From Laccaria trichodermophora (Eukaryota; Basidiomycota; Agaricomycetes; Agaricales; Hydnangiaceae): DNA of 64,000 bases. This document shows positions 13,109 through 25,610 of this stretch, piece by piece (the first letter of the stretch is position 1; each line of letters begins with the position of its first letter). A program made the position numbers and the translations under genes. The notes under the pieces are model-generated. The model did no database searches, had not been told where the DNA came from, and saw only the letters and a list, made by a program, of their open reading frames with translations. The stretch spans positions 558,001 to 622,000 of the forward strand of contig JACTVC010000025.1 in assembly GCA_018417955.1 (NCBI GenBank). The letters are read 5' to 3'.

Positions 13109-13862
13109 AGCAATTCCGACATCATGGTAAATCGATGCTCCAATCTCATGGGGGGGCTTTGTAATGGCGGCCGATATATCTCTTGCATGACATTGGATCA
13201 TAGTAGTTGTACATTGTTTGTTCCTTGTTTACATAGTGTTGAGACCCCTCTGTAAATACCTTTACCTTTTCGCCACTACATACAATACATGTGGACTGGG
13301 TCACAACCTCGATATACGGTCTGGCATCGTTCGCCACCCCTCCGGGAGATAAGAGCCCTACGCCGGGTGACAGCGTCCCCATTCCGGGGTCACGGGATAA
13401 CTTAGGCGCCGTCCTGCACAGCTCGAAGGCGCCGTCAACACTGCACCACATACCTCGCCTCTTTATTGCCGCCATCTCTCGACCACGAGCACATCGAGAA
13501 GAAGTCCCCAAACGCTCGGTTTCACAACCAGACAACAGCTCAGCAGAAATGGGAGAGCCATTGACCTGGAAAGAAAAGGACATGGGAACACAAGGGTCAA
13601 ACCCAAAGTTAGAGCTGTGCACCATCTGTCTGACAGACACAGCCATCTAACCGACAGGTGTCGACAGGGGTGGTTCAACTGGCAACCATCTGTTTGGGTC
13701 ACCCAAACAGAATCAAATGGAGACAGGCTCCTATGAAATGGCTGTCAATGGATATAGACAGACATCAACTGGATTTGACCTCAACAAATTTTCATGATAT
13801 GTACTAAGGTAGAATATAAAGGTAGTGAAAATGTATTTAGAAAAATCATGGCTATCTAGAGA
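13109..13862. other. Intergenic, no gene supported
   Basis: Downstream of the broken transposon-associated gene. An open frame of about 119 codons from 13291 has proline-rich composition and no recognisable domain. CAGGGGTGG near 13664 resembles the start of some hAT terminal repeats, but no matching inverted end was found. Confidence 0.4.
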
Positions 13863-14960
13863 CTAGGAGCATAGGGCTGCATTTGTCTGTGCACATGCAA
13901 GGTGGAGTCTTTTCTTGACAAGCACTAAGATCTGGATTGTATCAGGATGTAGACTGGCATGACATAAAGAAATTGTGTCCCTTCCACCAGAAAAGACCCT
14001 CTCTACAGCCACTGCAGATCCTAACCAATGTATTAACATATTCAAGAGTAGCAAGAGTCAGAGTACACACCTGGGATGGACAAAATGTTGCATGCAAGCT
14101 CAAACAGTTTAGGAAACTGTGCCCAGCGACTCATCCAGCATTGTATGGGGTCACAAGTTTTGAAGTTTTCAATGGGAAGCTTCCAATACTCTTCTAATTC
14201 ATTAATAGATGCCTTACTTTATTATGGTAGCAAGAGGTGAAACATTTTTGGGTCTGAGAGGAAGAAGCTTCTTCAGTGGCATAATTTTCTTTGTAATAGG
14301 CAATGAGATTTGTTTTAGATTCTTCAAGGTAATTGTGAAGGACTGGATCATCAGAATAGTCTGCCTTCATCCCCTCATATGAGATTTGTGGATCAAGCAC
14401 TGTAGAAAAAAAACATCATAAAATGTTTAGCTCATGCAAATGGCATCACACACATGCAGCCCATGTGTAAAATGGGGATTCATTGTACTTGTAATAATAG
14501 CCACTGAGTTTTTGATGTGCATCAGTAAGGCCACACTTGGCATTGGGAGAAACCAAGTTTAAGAGATTGTGAAGAATATCCTTTAGATCATCTTGAAGGC
14601 CCTGAAAAACTGCATGAACTGTGGAAAGCATTGGGACCTTCATTGTTGACATCTCGGTTGTCACAGAACAGAATGATTTGAGCCAGGATGTGACTAGTTT
14701 GATTGAGTTTCATTCTGCCAGCTAAGCTCAAAGTCACATAGGTCTGTCTTTCTTGAGATGAATGAGTCGATTGCATCGTGGTAATCCAGAGCTTGTCCTG
14801 TAGCAAAATTGTTGAATTAGATATAGGAGGCAGAAAATGGAAACTCATGAAGCATTTGGTGAGTGGAAGCCATTTGAATAAGATACAAAAAAAAATCAAG
14901 ATGTCAGAGAATTGAAGAAAATCTGACAAAGGCTGCACTAATGAAGCCATATTAAAGAGA
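13863..14960 (-). pseudogene. hAT-family transposase remnant
   Basis: Several minus-strand blocks in changing frames resemble the C-terminal half of a hAT transposase. In order they are: TTEMSTMKVPMLSTVHAVFQ; LTDAHQKLSGYYYKYNESP with FYTWAACV; LDPQISYEGMKADYSDDP; and the dimerisation region GSAVAVERVFSGG with LHPDTIQILVLVKKRL. The blocks are separated by frame changes and probable lost introns. The N-terminal BED zinc finger and first catalytic aspartate were not found. Cut-and-paste element, now dead. Confidence 0.7.
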
Positions 14961-16784
14961 CAGATTGCCTGTTTCAGAAGAAGAATTTGCAGAGTACATG
15001 GGGATTAAAAGGCAATAGTGGCCTTGATGCAACTTTCAATTCAAACTCTGCAGATACTGCAATGATGCCTGTCAACCCTGTTTATGCCCATCACTTGACG
15101 GAAACAGACGGCCTCTCACTGCATGTCTACTGTATGTCAGGAGACTTGCAACAAGCTCAAACAGTATGGTGACAGTGCCTGTGTGAGGGACCTGTCTATC
15201 TGTCTAAGACGGACACAGTGAGCAGCCCTATCCAAAGAGGCACCAAACATGGCTAAACTTACCCATGCAAGAGTTTTGGTGGCTTGTAGGATAAGGCTAT
15301 TGTGTGGTGTCTGGAAACTCCAATAGCCCAATTTGGGCTACTAATTCTGAAAGCAGTAATTTGTTCACACAGCCCCCTTCCACTTTAGAATTTAGTACAA
15401 ATCCGGCTATATTTGGCTAATTGTTCACACAGATCTGTAGTCAAAAATTCAATCTCCCATTGCCACATCCACATATCCTCACTAGAGTGAATAACTGAAC
15501 CAAAAAATAGTACATTACAATGACAGTCATAATAAAGAAATAAACTGCCATCAAAAGGTGCTCAAATTGAGAAAATGATATCAGCCACACTTCTGAAATC
15601 TGTAATGCCACCTGGTTGCCAAAAAAAATCAAAAATCAACTAATTCAAAGATGATTCCTTCTCTGAGCTTCGAAATATTATAATAAACAACTTCTATAGC
15701 AGCCATGAGCAGTCTGAAATTTATTCTACAAAAATGGGCATAATTGTAAGAAACAAAAGACTGGCGATGTATACAAGTTGTAGAAGCCCTTGAGTCATTG
15801 CTGCATTTCTGCAATGACAAGATGCAGAATTAGCATTAAAAGAGCAGAAAAACAAATAGTAAAGCAACATCTGCAGCTGCAATTAGATGTCCATCCTTCA
15901 ATATCTAATATATCTATGGCTACATAATATGGGCTAAAATCTTGTATCTGGGTAGTTGCATGGAATTTATTTTACCACATGCAAAAGCAGGTATGAAAGT
16001 TTCAAATAAAATGTACCCTAAATGCACCAGACACTCTTGCACATAAAAGGAAAATTAACAATCAATTTATGCAGTTGAGGAGGATGTTGAATGTCAACAC
16101 ATACATGAAAGAAAAGTGGCTGATTGTGCTTGAGCAGGTATCTCATCATTCAACAAAATGTAAATAAGGATAACTGTATAGAACTGAGAGTAGTGGTCTC
16201 ACATGCATTGAATTTTTGAATTTTTGATTCTTTTTAAATTTGGTTCCAGACATGGCACGATAGCCTAGGATAAGACCCGCTAACTACGTAGCGGGCATAA
16301 AGTGAGAAAACATACGGAGAAAACATAAAGATGTACATATGTTGTAGATACTGAACTTGAAGGGCTATGTCACGGTAGATGGTACACAGGAAATATATTG
16401 CAGGCAGTTGTCAAGCAGTTGTCACGCATTAGCGAAGCAGTGCCAAAACCACCCAACACCCCTCCCATCATGCTTCTAAACTAAAAATACAGACCTGCTC
16501 CTGGTCGCCAACCATAGGCGAGAACTTTTGAAAGTCCAGATATCAGGTCTCTCTTTGCCCTTTTGGGAAATTTTTGGTTGTCACGAGGTGGCAAGTAGCA
16601 CAACGATTCCAATCAATGCACCCTAAACCCTGGCCCGTGTGGATGAACCGTGGTCACCATTCTTGCCGCATTCTCACCAGTCACTAGTCACCAATGGATG
16701 AGCCGCCTTCACCAATGGACAAACCACCTTCACCAACGGATTCACCATTGGTAAAGTCAAGAATTCCCAGGAAGACCAACCTCG
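14961..16784. other. AT-rich intergenic sequence
   Basis: No coding region is supported. ATTTGTTCACACAG and ATTGTTCACACAG occur about 70 bp apart (15358 and 15419) and may be subterminal repeats of the adjacent hAT remnant. Around 16276 the short palindrome CCCGCTAACTACGTAGCGGG occurs. Confidence 0.4.
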
Positions 16785-16826
16785 TTGACTACAACTTGTG
16801 AGAATCTTTTGTCTATATCTGTACCG

Positions 16827-18165
16827 ATGTTTGAACGCCATTGTCCACCTTGCAGATTCACAGATGACTGGGAAGTTCAAATTAGCGACGTTCATTGTCC
16901 TCTTCGAAAGGGAATCATTTATTATCGCCAGGACGGTGCGATATTCGAGCGCAACATCTGTTCCTCTGGAAAACATGAGGTTGATTCACATCCTGCTCAT
17001 TGAGAAATTCGTACACAACTCACTATGCCTTCGAGCCACGAATCATTGTCCCGAAACATCCATTGCGAAATTTAATTAACATCAAATTCGTTCCCATCAA
17101 AGGCAATCGGATCCTACTATACGCAATGTACTTTGAACGCCCCAAAACTTTCTCGTTCGAGAAACACCTACACCTATCAATCCACAAAATCTGCTCCGAT
17201 AAGCGTGTTGGTCCTGCGCTGTGGTCTTTCAACGGTAGCGCTGATGGCCACTTCAATATTTTTGATTCTTGGCTGACAAACTCTACTGAAAATGCATTGG
17301 GAATCACTTTTTGGGCGCGGTCTGACCAGCATTCGAAGCTGTTCAACCTCTCTACGACCGACACTGATGCCTCAGATAAACTTCCTCTAATTGAGTCTGG
17401 GACAATGGATTTTGATCAAAAGCCTGAGCTGCCAGAGCGGTTCTGCAACAAGACTAGTCGTGGTTTGTACAAAATTTTCATCCAGTCATGTTGAACCTGC
17501 CCTGATGTTTTCTCAAGTTTTCATATCCCATGACAGGCGCATTCTCGTAGATGTGGATTCGGAGGGTGGAAGACGCAATGAAACGATTGACATCCACTAT
17601 TTGGATTCTGGTGGCACAAACAACATGAAATTTTCCTTCGTTACCCGCATCTCTATTCCCATTCCCAGGTTCCCAGAAATTTCACAACGCCAATTGGCAG
17701 GACCAGAACTTGCATTTTCTGCCGATGGGTCCAAGTTTGCTGTGGCTGATGGTCTCGGGAGAGTGTCTGTTTGGGATAGCCGAAGCAAAGTTCCTATAAA
17801 GACAGTCCACGAGTCCGACAGTCCGTTGATTCCAAGATTTCTTCAATTCAGCAGTGGCAAATTAGGAAAAGAAGTTCTGGTATTTGTAGAGGTGTGTCTG
17901 ATGTTCACATTGTGATATTACTACCTCTCAAATAGGTGCTCTAAATTCTTAGTATGGTTTAATTCACGTAATTGACGCGATGTCGTTTGAGACAGAAGAA
18001 ATTCTTCACTTAAACTTAGCAGGATTGCGTGCAGTAGACATAGTGGGTGCACTTTTCTTCGATCCAAATGGGGGAACTCTGTACGCTAAATCTCGCGGAA
18101 CACTCTACGAGTGGGACCTGCAGAAAAATAAGCGTGGTCCCAAATGGTGGATTGGGGAGGAGTAG
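16827..18165 (+). CDS. WD40-repeat protein, DUF2415-like
   Basis: Likely host gene. The first segment (ISDVHCPLRKGIIYYRQDGAIFE) resembles the N-terminus of fungal DUF2415 WD40 proteins. The next (WSFNGSADGHFNIFD) and later ones (LAFSADGSKFAVADGLG, then RVSVWDSRSKVPIKT) look like WD40 blades. Introns 17463-17517 and 17892-17952 join exons in phase, and the last exon ends KRGPKWWIGEE at 18163-18165. The join between the first block and the frame starting near 17000 is unclear: either a 25-nt intron, which is too short, or a frameshift. The start at 16827 is the first methionine in frame. Cellular role unknown; WD40 proteins usually scaffold complexes. Confidence 0.6.
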
Positions 18166-19790
18166 TATGTCTGCCTTAATAAGAATACTTTTGATTACGT
18201 AGTTTGTAGTTCATTGGGGTGGATAACAAGTGTTCAAGCAAAAGAAGCCTGAAGGAGAAGAGACCAAAATACTCAAGTAGGATAAACCTCAGCTTAGATA
18301 TCGGCAAAAAAACACCACAAACACCCAAAATCAAGTGAACAAATATTTTCTCCAGAAGAAGGAAAGGAAATCCACTGCGTTGAAGGCGTATAAACCCGTC
18401 GCGGAGGACGGTGTTGCCGGCGCAGGTAAGATGCGAGGAAGAGAAGGCAGATCGAGGCCATCACAGTCTATGCGGGAAAGGGGGCAGGCGCACACCCCAC
18501 GCAGTAGCGAACCTATTGCCATTGAGGACGGAAGAGTTAAAGCAGTCAAAGTCGAGATGCGCAAAAGCACCTTCCAACTTCAACATCAACGCCACCTTTT
18601 GCGCATCTCAAACTTCAACGTCTACGCCCCCCCAGCACCTCTCAATGCGCATATGGTCAATGACGAAAGGCAGCGCGGTGAGGCGTGGGATGAAGAACGC
18701 ACGATAGGTCGCCTCGATTGAGCGTGCGGGCAGTTGACCAGCGAGGAAGAGTTGAAGAAGGGGATATGTACACGACAATGCCACTCTGATGATCATCCAG
18801 CTCAGCGATTTCATGACGACGTGGAAACATGTGAAGGGTTCTGAGAATTTGGCATGTGAGGACTTAGGAGGGTAAGGAGAGAGGGAGAATGACACAGTTG
18901 GGGTTGCGAGCGGGAAAGAGGGAGTGGCGTCTTTGCAGGGTTCTCTTTCACGACGTGCTCAAGACGTTTGAAAGGCTAGCACAGACGGCATCAGATCGAC
19001 TCCCGTTCCAAGGGAAGGATGGGCGCGACAGAGGACTGCGTAACCGTTCGCAACAAACCCGGCCTGGTCCTATAGTTGTCGTCCATCACGCTGGTCTCCT
19101 GCACGGCCATCCTCCCCGTTCCATCATTCCATACCCATCCTCCCAGCTCCTTGGCCTCGTCTCCCCCTACACATCCTTCCCCCGGAAGCGCACTCTCACC
19201 TCCCCCTCTCGCAATCCTCCTCGCAGGTCCATTTCCCTCCCCCTCGCTCGTGACGTCCACTGACAAGGTCTGCGCGGACGAGCCACCATATCTTCTCGCA
19301 TGCAGAACGCAGATGTCCGTTTTTTTTTGTAAAAGGGGGTGCATAGGTGGTGGTTTCAAAGTTTGGGCGGTTCTTCCATAGCGGCATGTGGTCGACTCCT
19401 ATTGAAAGGGAAGGATGCTGAGTCAGAGAACTCCTTAATCGCTCGCAAAAACCTGGCTTGAACCCTCATCGTCGTCCGTTGTGCTGGTCTTTTGCGTGGC
19501 CAACTTCCTGAGTCGTCGTTCCGCAAATTTTCCCTCAGAAAGCATTCTCTCCTCTCACCCTTTCATGACCCTCCTGGTTTGCTCGCATGCTAAACAGATG
19601 GCTGATTGGTGAGAATGGAAACATTCGAGGCGTGGATGACGCTGAGGCTCCTGGGGGGAGAGAGGGGGCGGGGTATAGGACGACGCTTGTGGGTGGAGCG
19701 AGGTGTATTGGTGGAGATTGGCAAGCTATTGGTGGAGAGGCAAGTGCACACTCACCCGCTTCAATCAAGTAGTATCTACAAAATGTAACA
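18166..19790. other. Possible decayed minus-strand coding region
   Basis: Overlapping open frames on both strands reflect a GC-rich patch. Minus-strand pieces such as GWVWNDGTGRMAVQETSV (about 19060-19150) and CPLSRIDCDGLDLPSLP (about 18420-18480) look protein-like, but no family is recognised and no continuous exon structure could be built. Confidence 0.25.
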
Positions 19791-19889
19791 AAGCCAGACA
19801 ACTTGCTCTCCTCGGCCAGATCACAAAGGTACGTATCAGAACCTTCTAAGGGCTGATAACTTACCAGCCAGTTTGAAAATGCACGCAGT

Positions 19890-20580
19890 TCTGCAAGTAC
19901 AAGTCGAGGTAAGTCCGTGAAGACTCACATAACGCAAAACTAATGTTTAGTTTGAAGATCAACAACATACGCATCATAACTCGACGACAAACTAGCGTTG
20001 AAGGCCGTCAGGGCGTAGTTGGTGACGTGAGACTTAAGGCAGGCTTTCACAAGGTGATAACGTGTGTTAACCACTTCGAAAGATGTGAGTGATCACTCGG
20101 CTCTCAAATCAACGTAAAACTCACGTATATTTGAAAGCTACAACGCGTCGCCGATTTGCAGAAGATCAACTATGCCCCCAGCACGTTTGGCGGGCGTCGA
20201 TAAGTCCTGTTGAACCTGGAAAGGTCGATTGGAGGCGATGACGGCTAAGTTTTAAAGGTAAGTCCATGAATACTCGCCTAACAACAAAAACTTACGACTT
20301 ACTTTGAAAATCGACAGCAGAGTCCAGACCCGTCATACCTTGATGGCCGTCGACGGACTCGTCTTGAAGGCAGCTAGGGTGCAGTTAGTGACGTCGCAAA
20401 GGCCAGAGAACCTGCGGAAGCTGGAAATGCACGTAAACGACTCTCAAAGAAGTAAGTAACCGCCTCAGAATTCAAAGCAACGTAGAACTTACTCAATTCC
20501 AAGCGCGGCCGGTTTGCTGAACATCAACGACGTCCGAGAAGGTGACGTGGCGATGCGAGTTCGAGGCCAGGCGGGGCGGG
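19890..20580. repeat. Two-copy tandem duplication of about 350 bp with splice-like signals
   Basis: Sequence from about 19890 to 20240 is repeated imperfectly at about 20240-20580. Each copy contains AGGTAAGTCC followed about 45 bp later by a TTAG or ACAG acceptor-like site. A second GTRAGT site with a ...CAACGTA.AACT block follows, then a CGCCGATTTG or GGCCGGTTTG segment ending in AACATCAAC-like sequence. This looks like duplicated exon-intron pairs of a lost gene or of a spliced non-coding transcript. No long open frame spans it. Confidence 0.45.
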
Positions 20581-20715
20581 GATGACTCTAAAAGAACCGG
20601 GTAAGCACTTCTTCGTGCCTAGGGTCTTAAACCACTCAACAAACCTTTTTATTTCCTTATCTTTTCAAGGTTCTCGAGGACGACGATGCCATCCGACATT
20701 TGTACGCGACCTATG

Positions 20716-21040
20716 CGTAGAGAGGGCGTTTAGTGGACATCGATATGTCGTCTCGAAGCCATGGCGAGACGGAAGGGTTCTGGAAGCCCGGCGAGGGTGA
20801 CGTTTGCCCGATTTGCGGAAGGCGAAACGTCGTCTTGGGGCCAGAAGGGGTGCAGGGCATGGTGGAAAAACTTGCCAGCATGTAGAGAGGGTGTTTGGCG
20901 GACGGCGATTCGTCTCGAAGCCTTGGAGACCCACGGCGAGGTGGAAAGGTTCTGGAAGTTGGAGGGTGGCGTATGACCCATTAGCGGACGACAATACGTC
21001 GTCTCATGGGGCCAGGAGGTCGCCAAAGCATACACTTGAG
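20716..21040. repeat. Tandem duplication of about 165 bp
   Basis: Two imperfect copies begin GTAGAGAGGGYGTTTRG at 20716 and 20882. They share TCGTCTCGAAGCC, GGTTCTGGAAG and CGTCGTCTYRTGGGGCCAG in order. No protein family is recognised. Confidence 0.55.
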
Positions 21041-21189
21041 ATTGGTGGGTAGTCCTATATATATAAGAACAATTTTGGATTTTTACTAATCATAACACCT
21101 AGACGTTAGTCAAGTGAGCCCAAGCTTTCGGCCATATCGTTGGCGTGTAAGCTTCGGTCTACTTTGCACTCCAATCATGATCCTGACTT

Positions 21190-21820
21190 GACATAAAACA
21201 GGCGATGGTGTTAATGCCTCTCAGTCGTCGAAGAAGGCTAATCTGGGTATTGCTATGAATATCTCTGGTTCAGATGTATCGAAGGAAGCCGCAAATATGA
21301 TCCAGGATCCTTCTAGGTGTGCCCATTCGCTGGACACGTTCAAAGCATGTCTAGTAATGCTTTATTTTTATAGATGATAACTTTGCGTCCTGTCAGTGCG
21401 CAGCTGATTTTCTCTTAGGTTCATGACCATGCGACTCGCTTTGACACAGAGGGTGTTGCTGAAGGTCGCCAGATCTTTGTCAACTGGAACGATTGATCCA
21501 GTGCGTGCTTACAATCGAACTGCTGCTAGTCCGATTATTTACCCTCAATGAAGTTAGAAACACGATTTCCCACAGTATGCACACCTGAAGTGATTCCTCA
21601 GCTGCTTTGTAGATGGATAGCCTTTGCTCTACTCGCCAATATTCACATATATACAGGACAGATGTTGTCGTCCCGCTTCCTCTGCCCCTGTTCGCTATAC
21701 TTATCTCAATCATTGATCTCGGATTCGAACTATTGGTAGCCCTTTCCTTCGCTTGGGACAAGCCGGAAACCATCGATGGATTAATGCAGATAAAATCTCG
21801 TAACTTAGTCAATTGCTGGT
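21190..21820 (+). pseudogene. P-type ATPase (group IIC, Na+/K+-ATPase-like) 3' remnant
   Basis: Cation-pump fragment. The conserved cytoplasmic hinge is visible as [19 protein letters not shown], whereas active pumps have GDGVNDSPALKKA, so key residues are changed. It continues [15 protein letters not shown]. After frame changes come EGRQIF, then TPEVIPQLL, then a C-terminal membrane region containing PLPLFAILISIIDLGFELL and ALSFAWDKPET. The catalytic DKTGT part and most membrane helices are absent. In order and orientation the blocks match a single ancestral gene. Confidence 0.75.
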
Positions 21821-21884
21821 CAAGAGAGCCACTTTACCAGAACGACGGTGACCAAGTCGGTGACAACAGAAACGGTGCAACCCA

Positions 21885-23060
21885 GTGAGGAAGTTCACTT
21901 CGGTCCACCCCCACCCTCTCCTCCTGCCAGCGTTTAAACATGAACTAGAGCCCCCCAATCGTCCAGTAGAAGCGTCGCATTTACATTCCGTCATGATCAT
22001 TCGCGAGTCCTCCACCACCAGAGAACGTCAAGAATCATTAACATCTTCTCGACTCACGTCCAGATCTTCCACCTTCGACACCCTCAAGCGGTCCTCATTC
22101 GACACCAAAGGTTTCTTCCAACCCTTCGTTACGTCTCTCTGCCTACCACCGAATCTTCAAAGTCAGCATATGCCTCTGCAGATCCGTATCTTCAGCCTCC
22201 CGTCGCTGTCACCATGCCCCTCCGCCCAACGAGAGGGAATACGACAGGTTCAGGTTCCATTGCTACCAGTTTCAAGCGTGGCCAGACACATGCGTAGTGA
22301 GGCTGGGATAGAGCTGGCATCGGACATTGAAATTGCTGCGGAGCAGATTCGAAGGGAGAAAATCCAGAAAAGGGCAAAGCAGCAGCAAGAGGTAGAGGCG
22401 GCTCTTACGCGATTTGAAACGCGACTCAAGTCGGAGCAGGATATGCCGCTCGTGGGCAACCTCATCGGGGAGGACCATGTGAACTATGTCCTGATGTACA
22501 ACAAGTTGACGGGCATTGTTATTGGAGTGAGCTTCTTTGTTTCATTTCTTATCAATACATGCTGAACCCGCTCAGGTTTCTCGATGTCAAGCTAAAATAA
22601 AATGACCACTAACGGAAGACTTACTGCCCATCACAAGTTCTCGTTCGATATTGTTGAAAACAAGCTGACTGCACTGGCATCCGCCAAGTACGATTTCAAG
22701 TTCAAGGATTACGTGCCCTGGGTTTTCCGCACCCTCTGGGAGGACATCTTTCATCTCGACCTCGCAAACTACCTCCTTTCCCTCACAGCCAAATACATCC
22801 TCTCTGAACTTCGCTCTCCGGAAAAATCAGGCTCCTTCTTCTACTTTTCTCGTGACTACCGCTTCATCATCAAGACAATCTGATACTCAAAGCACAAGTT
22901 CTTGTTGAATATTCTTCCGCAGTACTTCGATCACGTCAAGGAGAATCTGCACACACTCCTCAGCCGATTTCATGACTTGCCTCGTGTTAAGCCCACAACG
23001 ACGTCGCATCTCCAAACTACCCTGTATGGCTTACGGCACACAAGAACTGCACAAACGTCG
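21885..23060 (+). pseudogene. Phosphatidylinositol-4-phosphate 5-kinase (Mss4-type) pseudogene
   Basis: Lipid kinase that in fungi makes PI(4,5)P2 at the plasma membrane. The recognisable part starts with a charged helix (LASDIEIAAEQIRREKIQKR), then PLVGNLIGEDHVNYVLMYNK and LTGIVIG. After intron 22527-22575 it continues [10 protein letters not shown] frame change (one base lost near 22622) leads to [13 protein letters not shown] and [15 protein letters not shown], then [19 protein letters not shown] and LHTLLSRFHDLPRVK. TGA at 22603 and at 22881 both fit CGA to TGA. The catalytic C-terminal half (the DLKGS region and later) is not found. Confidence 0.85.
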
Positions 23061-24221
23061 TGTTTTTAGCCCTATATCCCTGCTCGTGGTGGCGTATTAC
23101 GGTAGCTTGATGAACATCGGGCGAGATATGAGTATGACATTTACTTCTATCGTGAAATACTACATGTTGATGTCGTTGCAGTGATCCCCTGATGTTTCGT
23201 GTCCTCCAGAACATTCAGGTATCATCCCCGTCAAAAGCAGGTAAAGACGGACTGCGAATCCTCATCCACTACTCAAAGCCAATGCCGCCCAACCACATAG
23301 ACCACTGGGTACGCACTGCGATACCCTCAGTCCTCCTTCACGCCACATCCAGCCATAAATCGTTGTATTTGTTCTATGTAGTCCCACCACAACTCCGAAG
23401 AAATACTTTGAGGTTACCTTTATCAGACAAACGAATCTCGATTTGAAGCCGGGTAACATTTAAGCATCGTTTCAGTCACTCCTTTTTGTTGTAGCTCTGA
23501 CCTCCTCTTGTTCTAATCAGGTACATTTCTGAACAGAAGCCACACCGACCGAATCCAAGCTAAGGATTCATGAGTCGTCTAGCAAAACTGCGGTCCCACC
23601 CCAGCCCACTTTTCCCCCTCAAATCAACCCCACAACGGCGCAAGCTCACGTTGTATATCGCCACCATACTCGTCATCAGGCTCCTGACACCACGGTACGC
23701 AGTTCAAATGTGTTCGGCACACTTATCCGTTGTCCCCGTCCCCCCTCACCGCATATGATGGCGAAGGCGTGCTGAATCTGGAGAGTCGACATTTATCCCC
23801 AGATTGGAGGTCCACCTCAAAAACTCTCTCGCAAAGGACATGTTGAACGCTCGAAGGACTGAAAGACCGACGGGTGGAGATGATCGTGTTGAATCTGTGC
23901 GCGTTGAGCCAGTGTTGGATGGTAAACACGGTTTTGGGGTTTGTGTGGAGAGGGAGGTCACGGACGCAGCAGAGGATGGACCAGGAAGGGCGGGAGTGAG
24001 TGGGTTGAAGTTGAATTCCAGGAGGTTGAGCCGTCGCGGGTCTTGTATTTGGGTTATGTCGTCGATTGCAGCGAGGAAGGATTGAGCAGGGGCGTGATAC
24101 TTTCTCTGGTTCGGGGAAACGCTCAGTTAACGTGAGTCGACGGAATGCAGCAAGCATAAACAGACTATACACGATAAACTACAACTATTCAGTTACCTAG
24201 AGCTGATACTTTACTTTTCAT
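23061..24221. other. Decayed sequence, no gene supported
   Basis: Short open frames on both strands between the kinase remnant and the TFIIIC-subunit remnant. A minus-strand piece near 24030-24090 (QSFLAAIDDITQIQDPRRLN) looks protein-like but is unassigned. Confidence 0.3.
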
Positions 24222-25610
24222 TCAGTTCTCCTGCTTCTGATCGATCATATTGAGCCATCGACGATACAAAGCATTCGCCAGGTGAGTGGCGCCAGTGAAG
24301 ACAAAGATCAGGGATAGGTTGTATGCGGCCTCTTTGGCGAAGAGGGTGTCCTGTTACGATACAGTCATTAAAGAGAGGTAGGGGAGGGTAACAGAGGCGT
24401 ACATGGTTCTTCTCCGCAAGTTCAAGAACATTTTCGTAATGCTTGACCGCATAGGAGTAGAGTCCTGAATAGAATTAGCAAGGAAGGCGCACAACGACAG
24501 GAGGATGAGACGGACCAAGCTGATGGAAAGTCCTGGCAAAGTTGTATTCCACTTCCCCTACACTCTGCATGCTACTTCCTCGGAGACTGCGATACTGCGT
24601 TAGGAACGCCATCGCCTATAAAGAAACAGATCATCAGTCCCATAATCCTGCTCAGAGCGGACAGAACTACCTGTGTAACAAGGTGATGTCGGTTATCTGA
24701 CTGACGTTGCATCACCCTACCAATGGAAGCTATGACCAAGGACAAGCATATCATCGAATCATCAGGGCAATAATCATATGCATGCAACAAATAGACTATC
24801 CACAACGTCAGCACGAAGCAGCATATACGCACACGAAAGGGGGAACTCACAAATAGCACTCTGATAGCTCTTCGCAGCAATACAATTCTGGCCATAGATA
24901 GCCACAAGAACCGGGTTATGCTTCGTCGGAATCTCAGGGACATTGTGGCTCCCTGCTGTAGCTGTCGCCCCACTCTCCTGATCACCACCCTCGTCCGGCA
25001 CTCCGGCACTCCGTCTCAGCCCCGTCCTCCGCTTTCCCGCTCTGTGCAGTGGGTATATACCGCTTGTTCAATGGATTCCACTTGAGCACTTCTGAGCTCT
25101 TTACAGCCGTATCCGCCAACTTCATTTCTCTAAACAGATGCTTTTGAAGTGTGGAAGTGATGAAAGAATCTGTGGGGCGGAGGCCACTTGATAGGCAAGC
25201 TGTGAGGATTCGGAGTGGCTCGTTGTTGAATTATTGTACGATGATGAGTTTGCGTGCTTGTTCAACGACAGCGAAGTGTTGGCCCACGGCCAGACCACAA
25301 GCTACAAGCAGAAACGTATGAGCTCAGTACAAAGAGCCAAAGGGAGGGATGCTCACTGATGATTGCTAGTCGAATAGTCCTGTCGCTCACGAGCTTGATA
25401 TGCGTTTGAGACCATGATATGTCGAAGGATTTCATCTGCGACGTTGTATTGACCTCGTCGAGTAAGAATAAAGCAATACTGGTCCCCAGTATCAACCAAG
25501 AGCACAACAAGGTAAAATAGAATCTGAACAAGCCTGCATGAACAACTTTAAGCAGTCATTGAATGAGTTCCCTATAAATACATCCACTTTGCCGATTTGC
25601 GCGTCTCCCT
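24222..25610 (-). pseudogene. TFIIIC TPR subunit (Tfc4/GTF3C3-like), 3' part
   Basis: Subunit of the RNA polymerase III factor that binds tRNA promoters. Reading the minus strand, blocks follow in family order: RRGQYNVADEILRHIMVSNA, a one-base shift, IRLAII, ACGLAVGQHFAVVEQARK, FNNEPLRILTACLSSGLRP, NPVLVAIYGQNCIAAKSYQ, and LLHAYDYCPDDSMICLSL. The TPR-rich end follows, with VEYNFARTFHQLGLYSYAVK, ending in KEAAYNLSLIFVFTGAT and LYRRWL. Several short introns join correctly. TAA at 25231-25233 (CAA to TAA) and the shift near 25390 break it, and the N-terminal half is missing. Confidence 0.8.

Noticed and set aside
13664..16260. Complete hAT element with CAGGGGTGG terminus
   Set aside because: No inverted partner of that end and no 8-bp duplication could be found, so only the transposase remnant is annotated.
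18335..18895. Candidate genes on both strands in the GC-rich patch
   Set aside because: Frames overlap on both strands, none has a recognisable domain, and no exon structure gave a coherent protein.
21715..21740. GGATTCGAAC as a tRNA B box
   Set aside because: It lies in the ATPase remnant coding for DLGFELL; no A box or cloverleaf is present.
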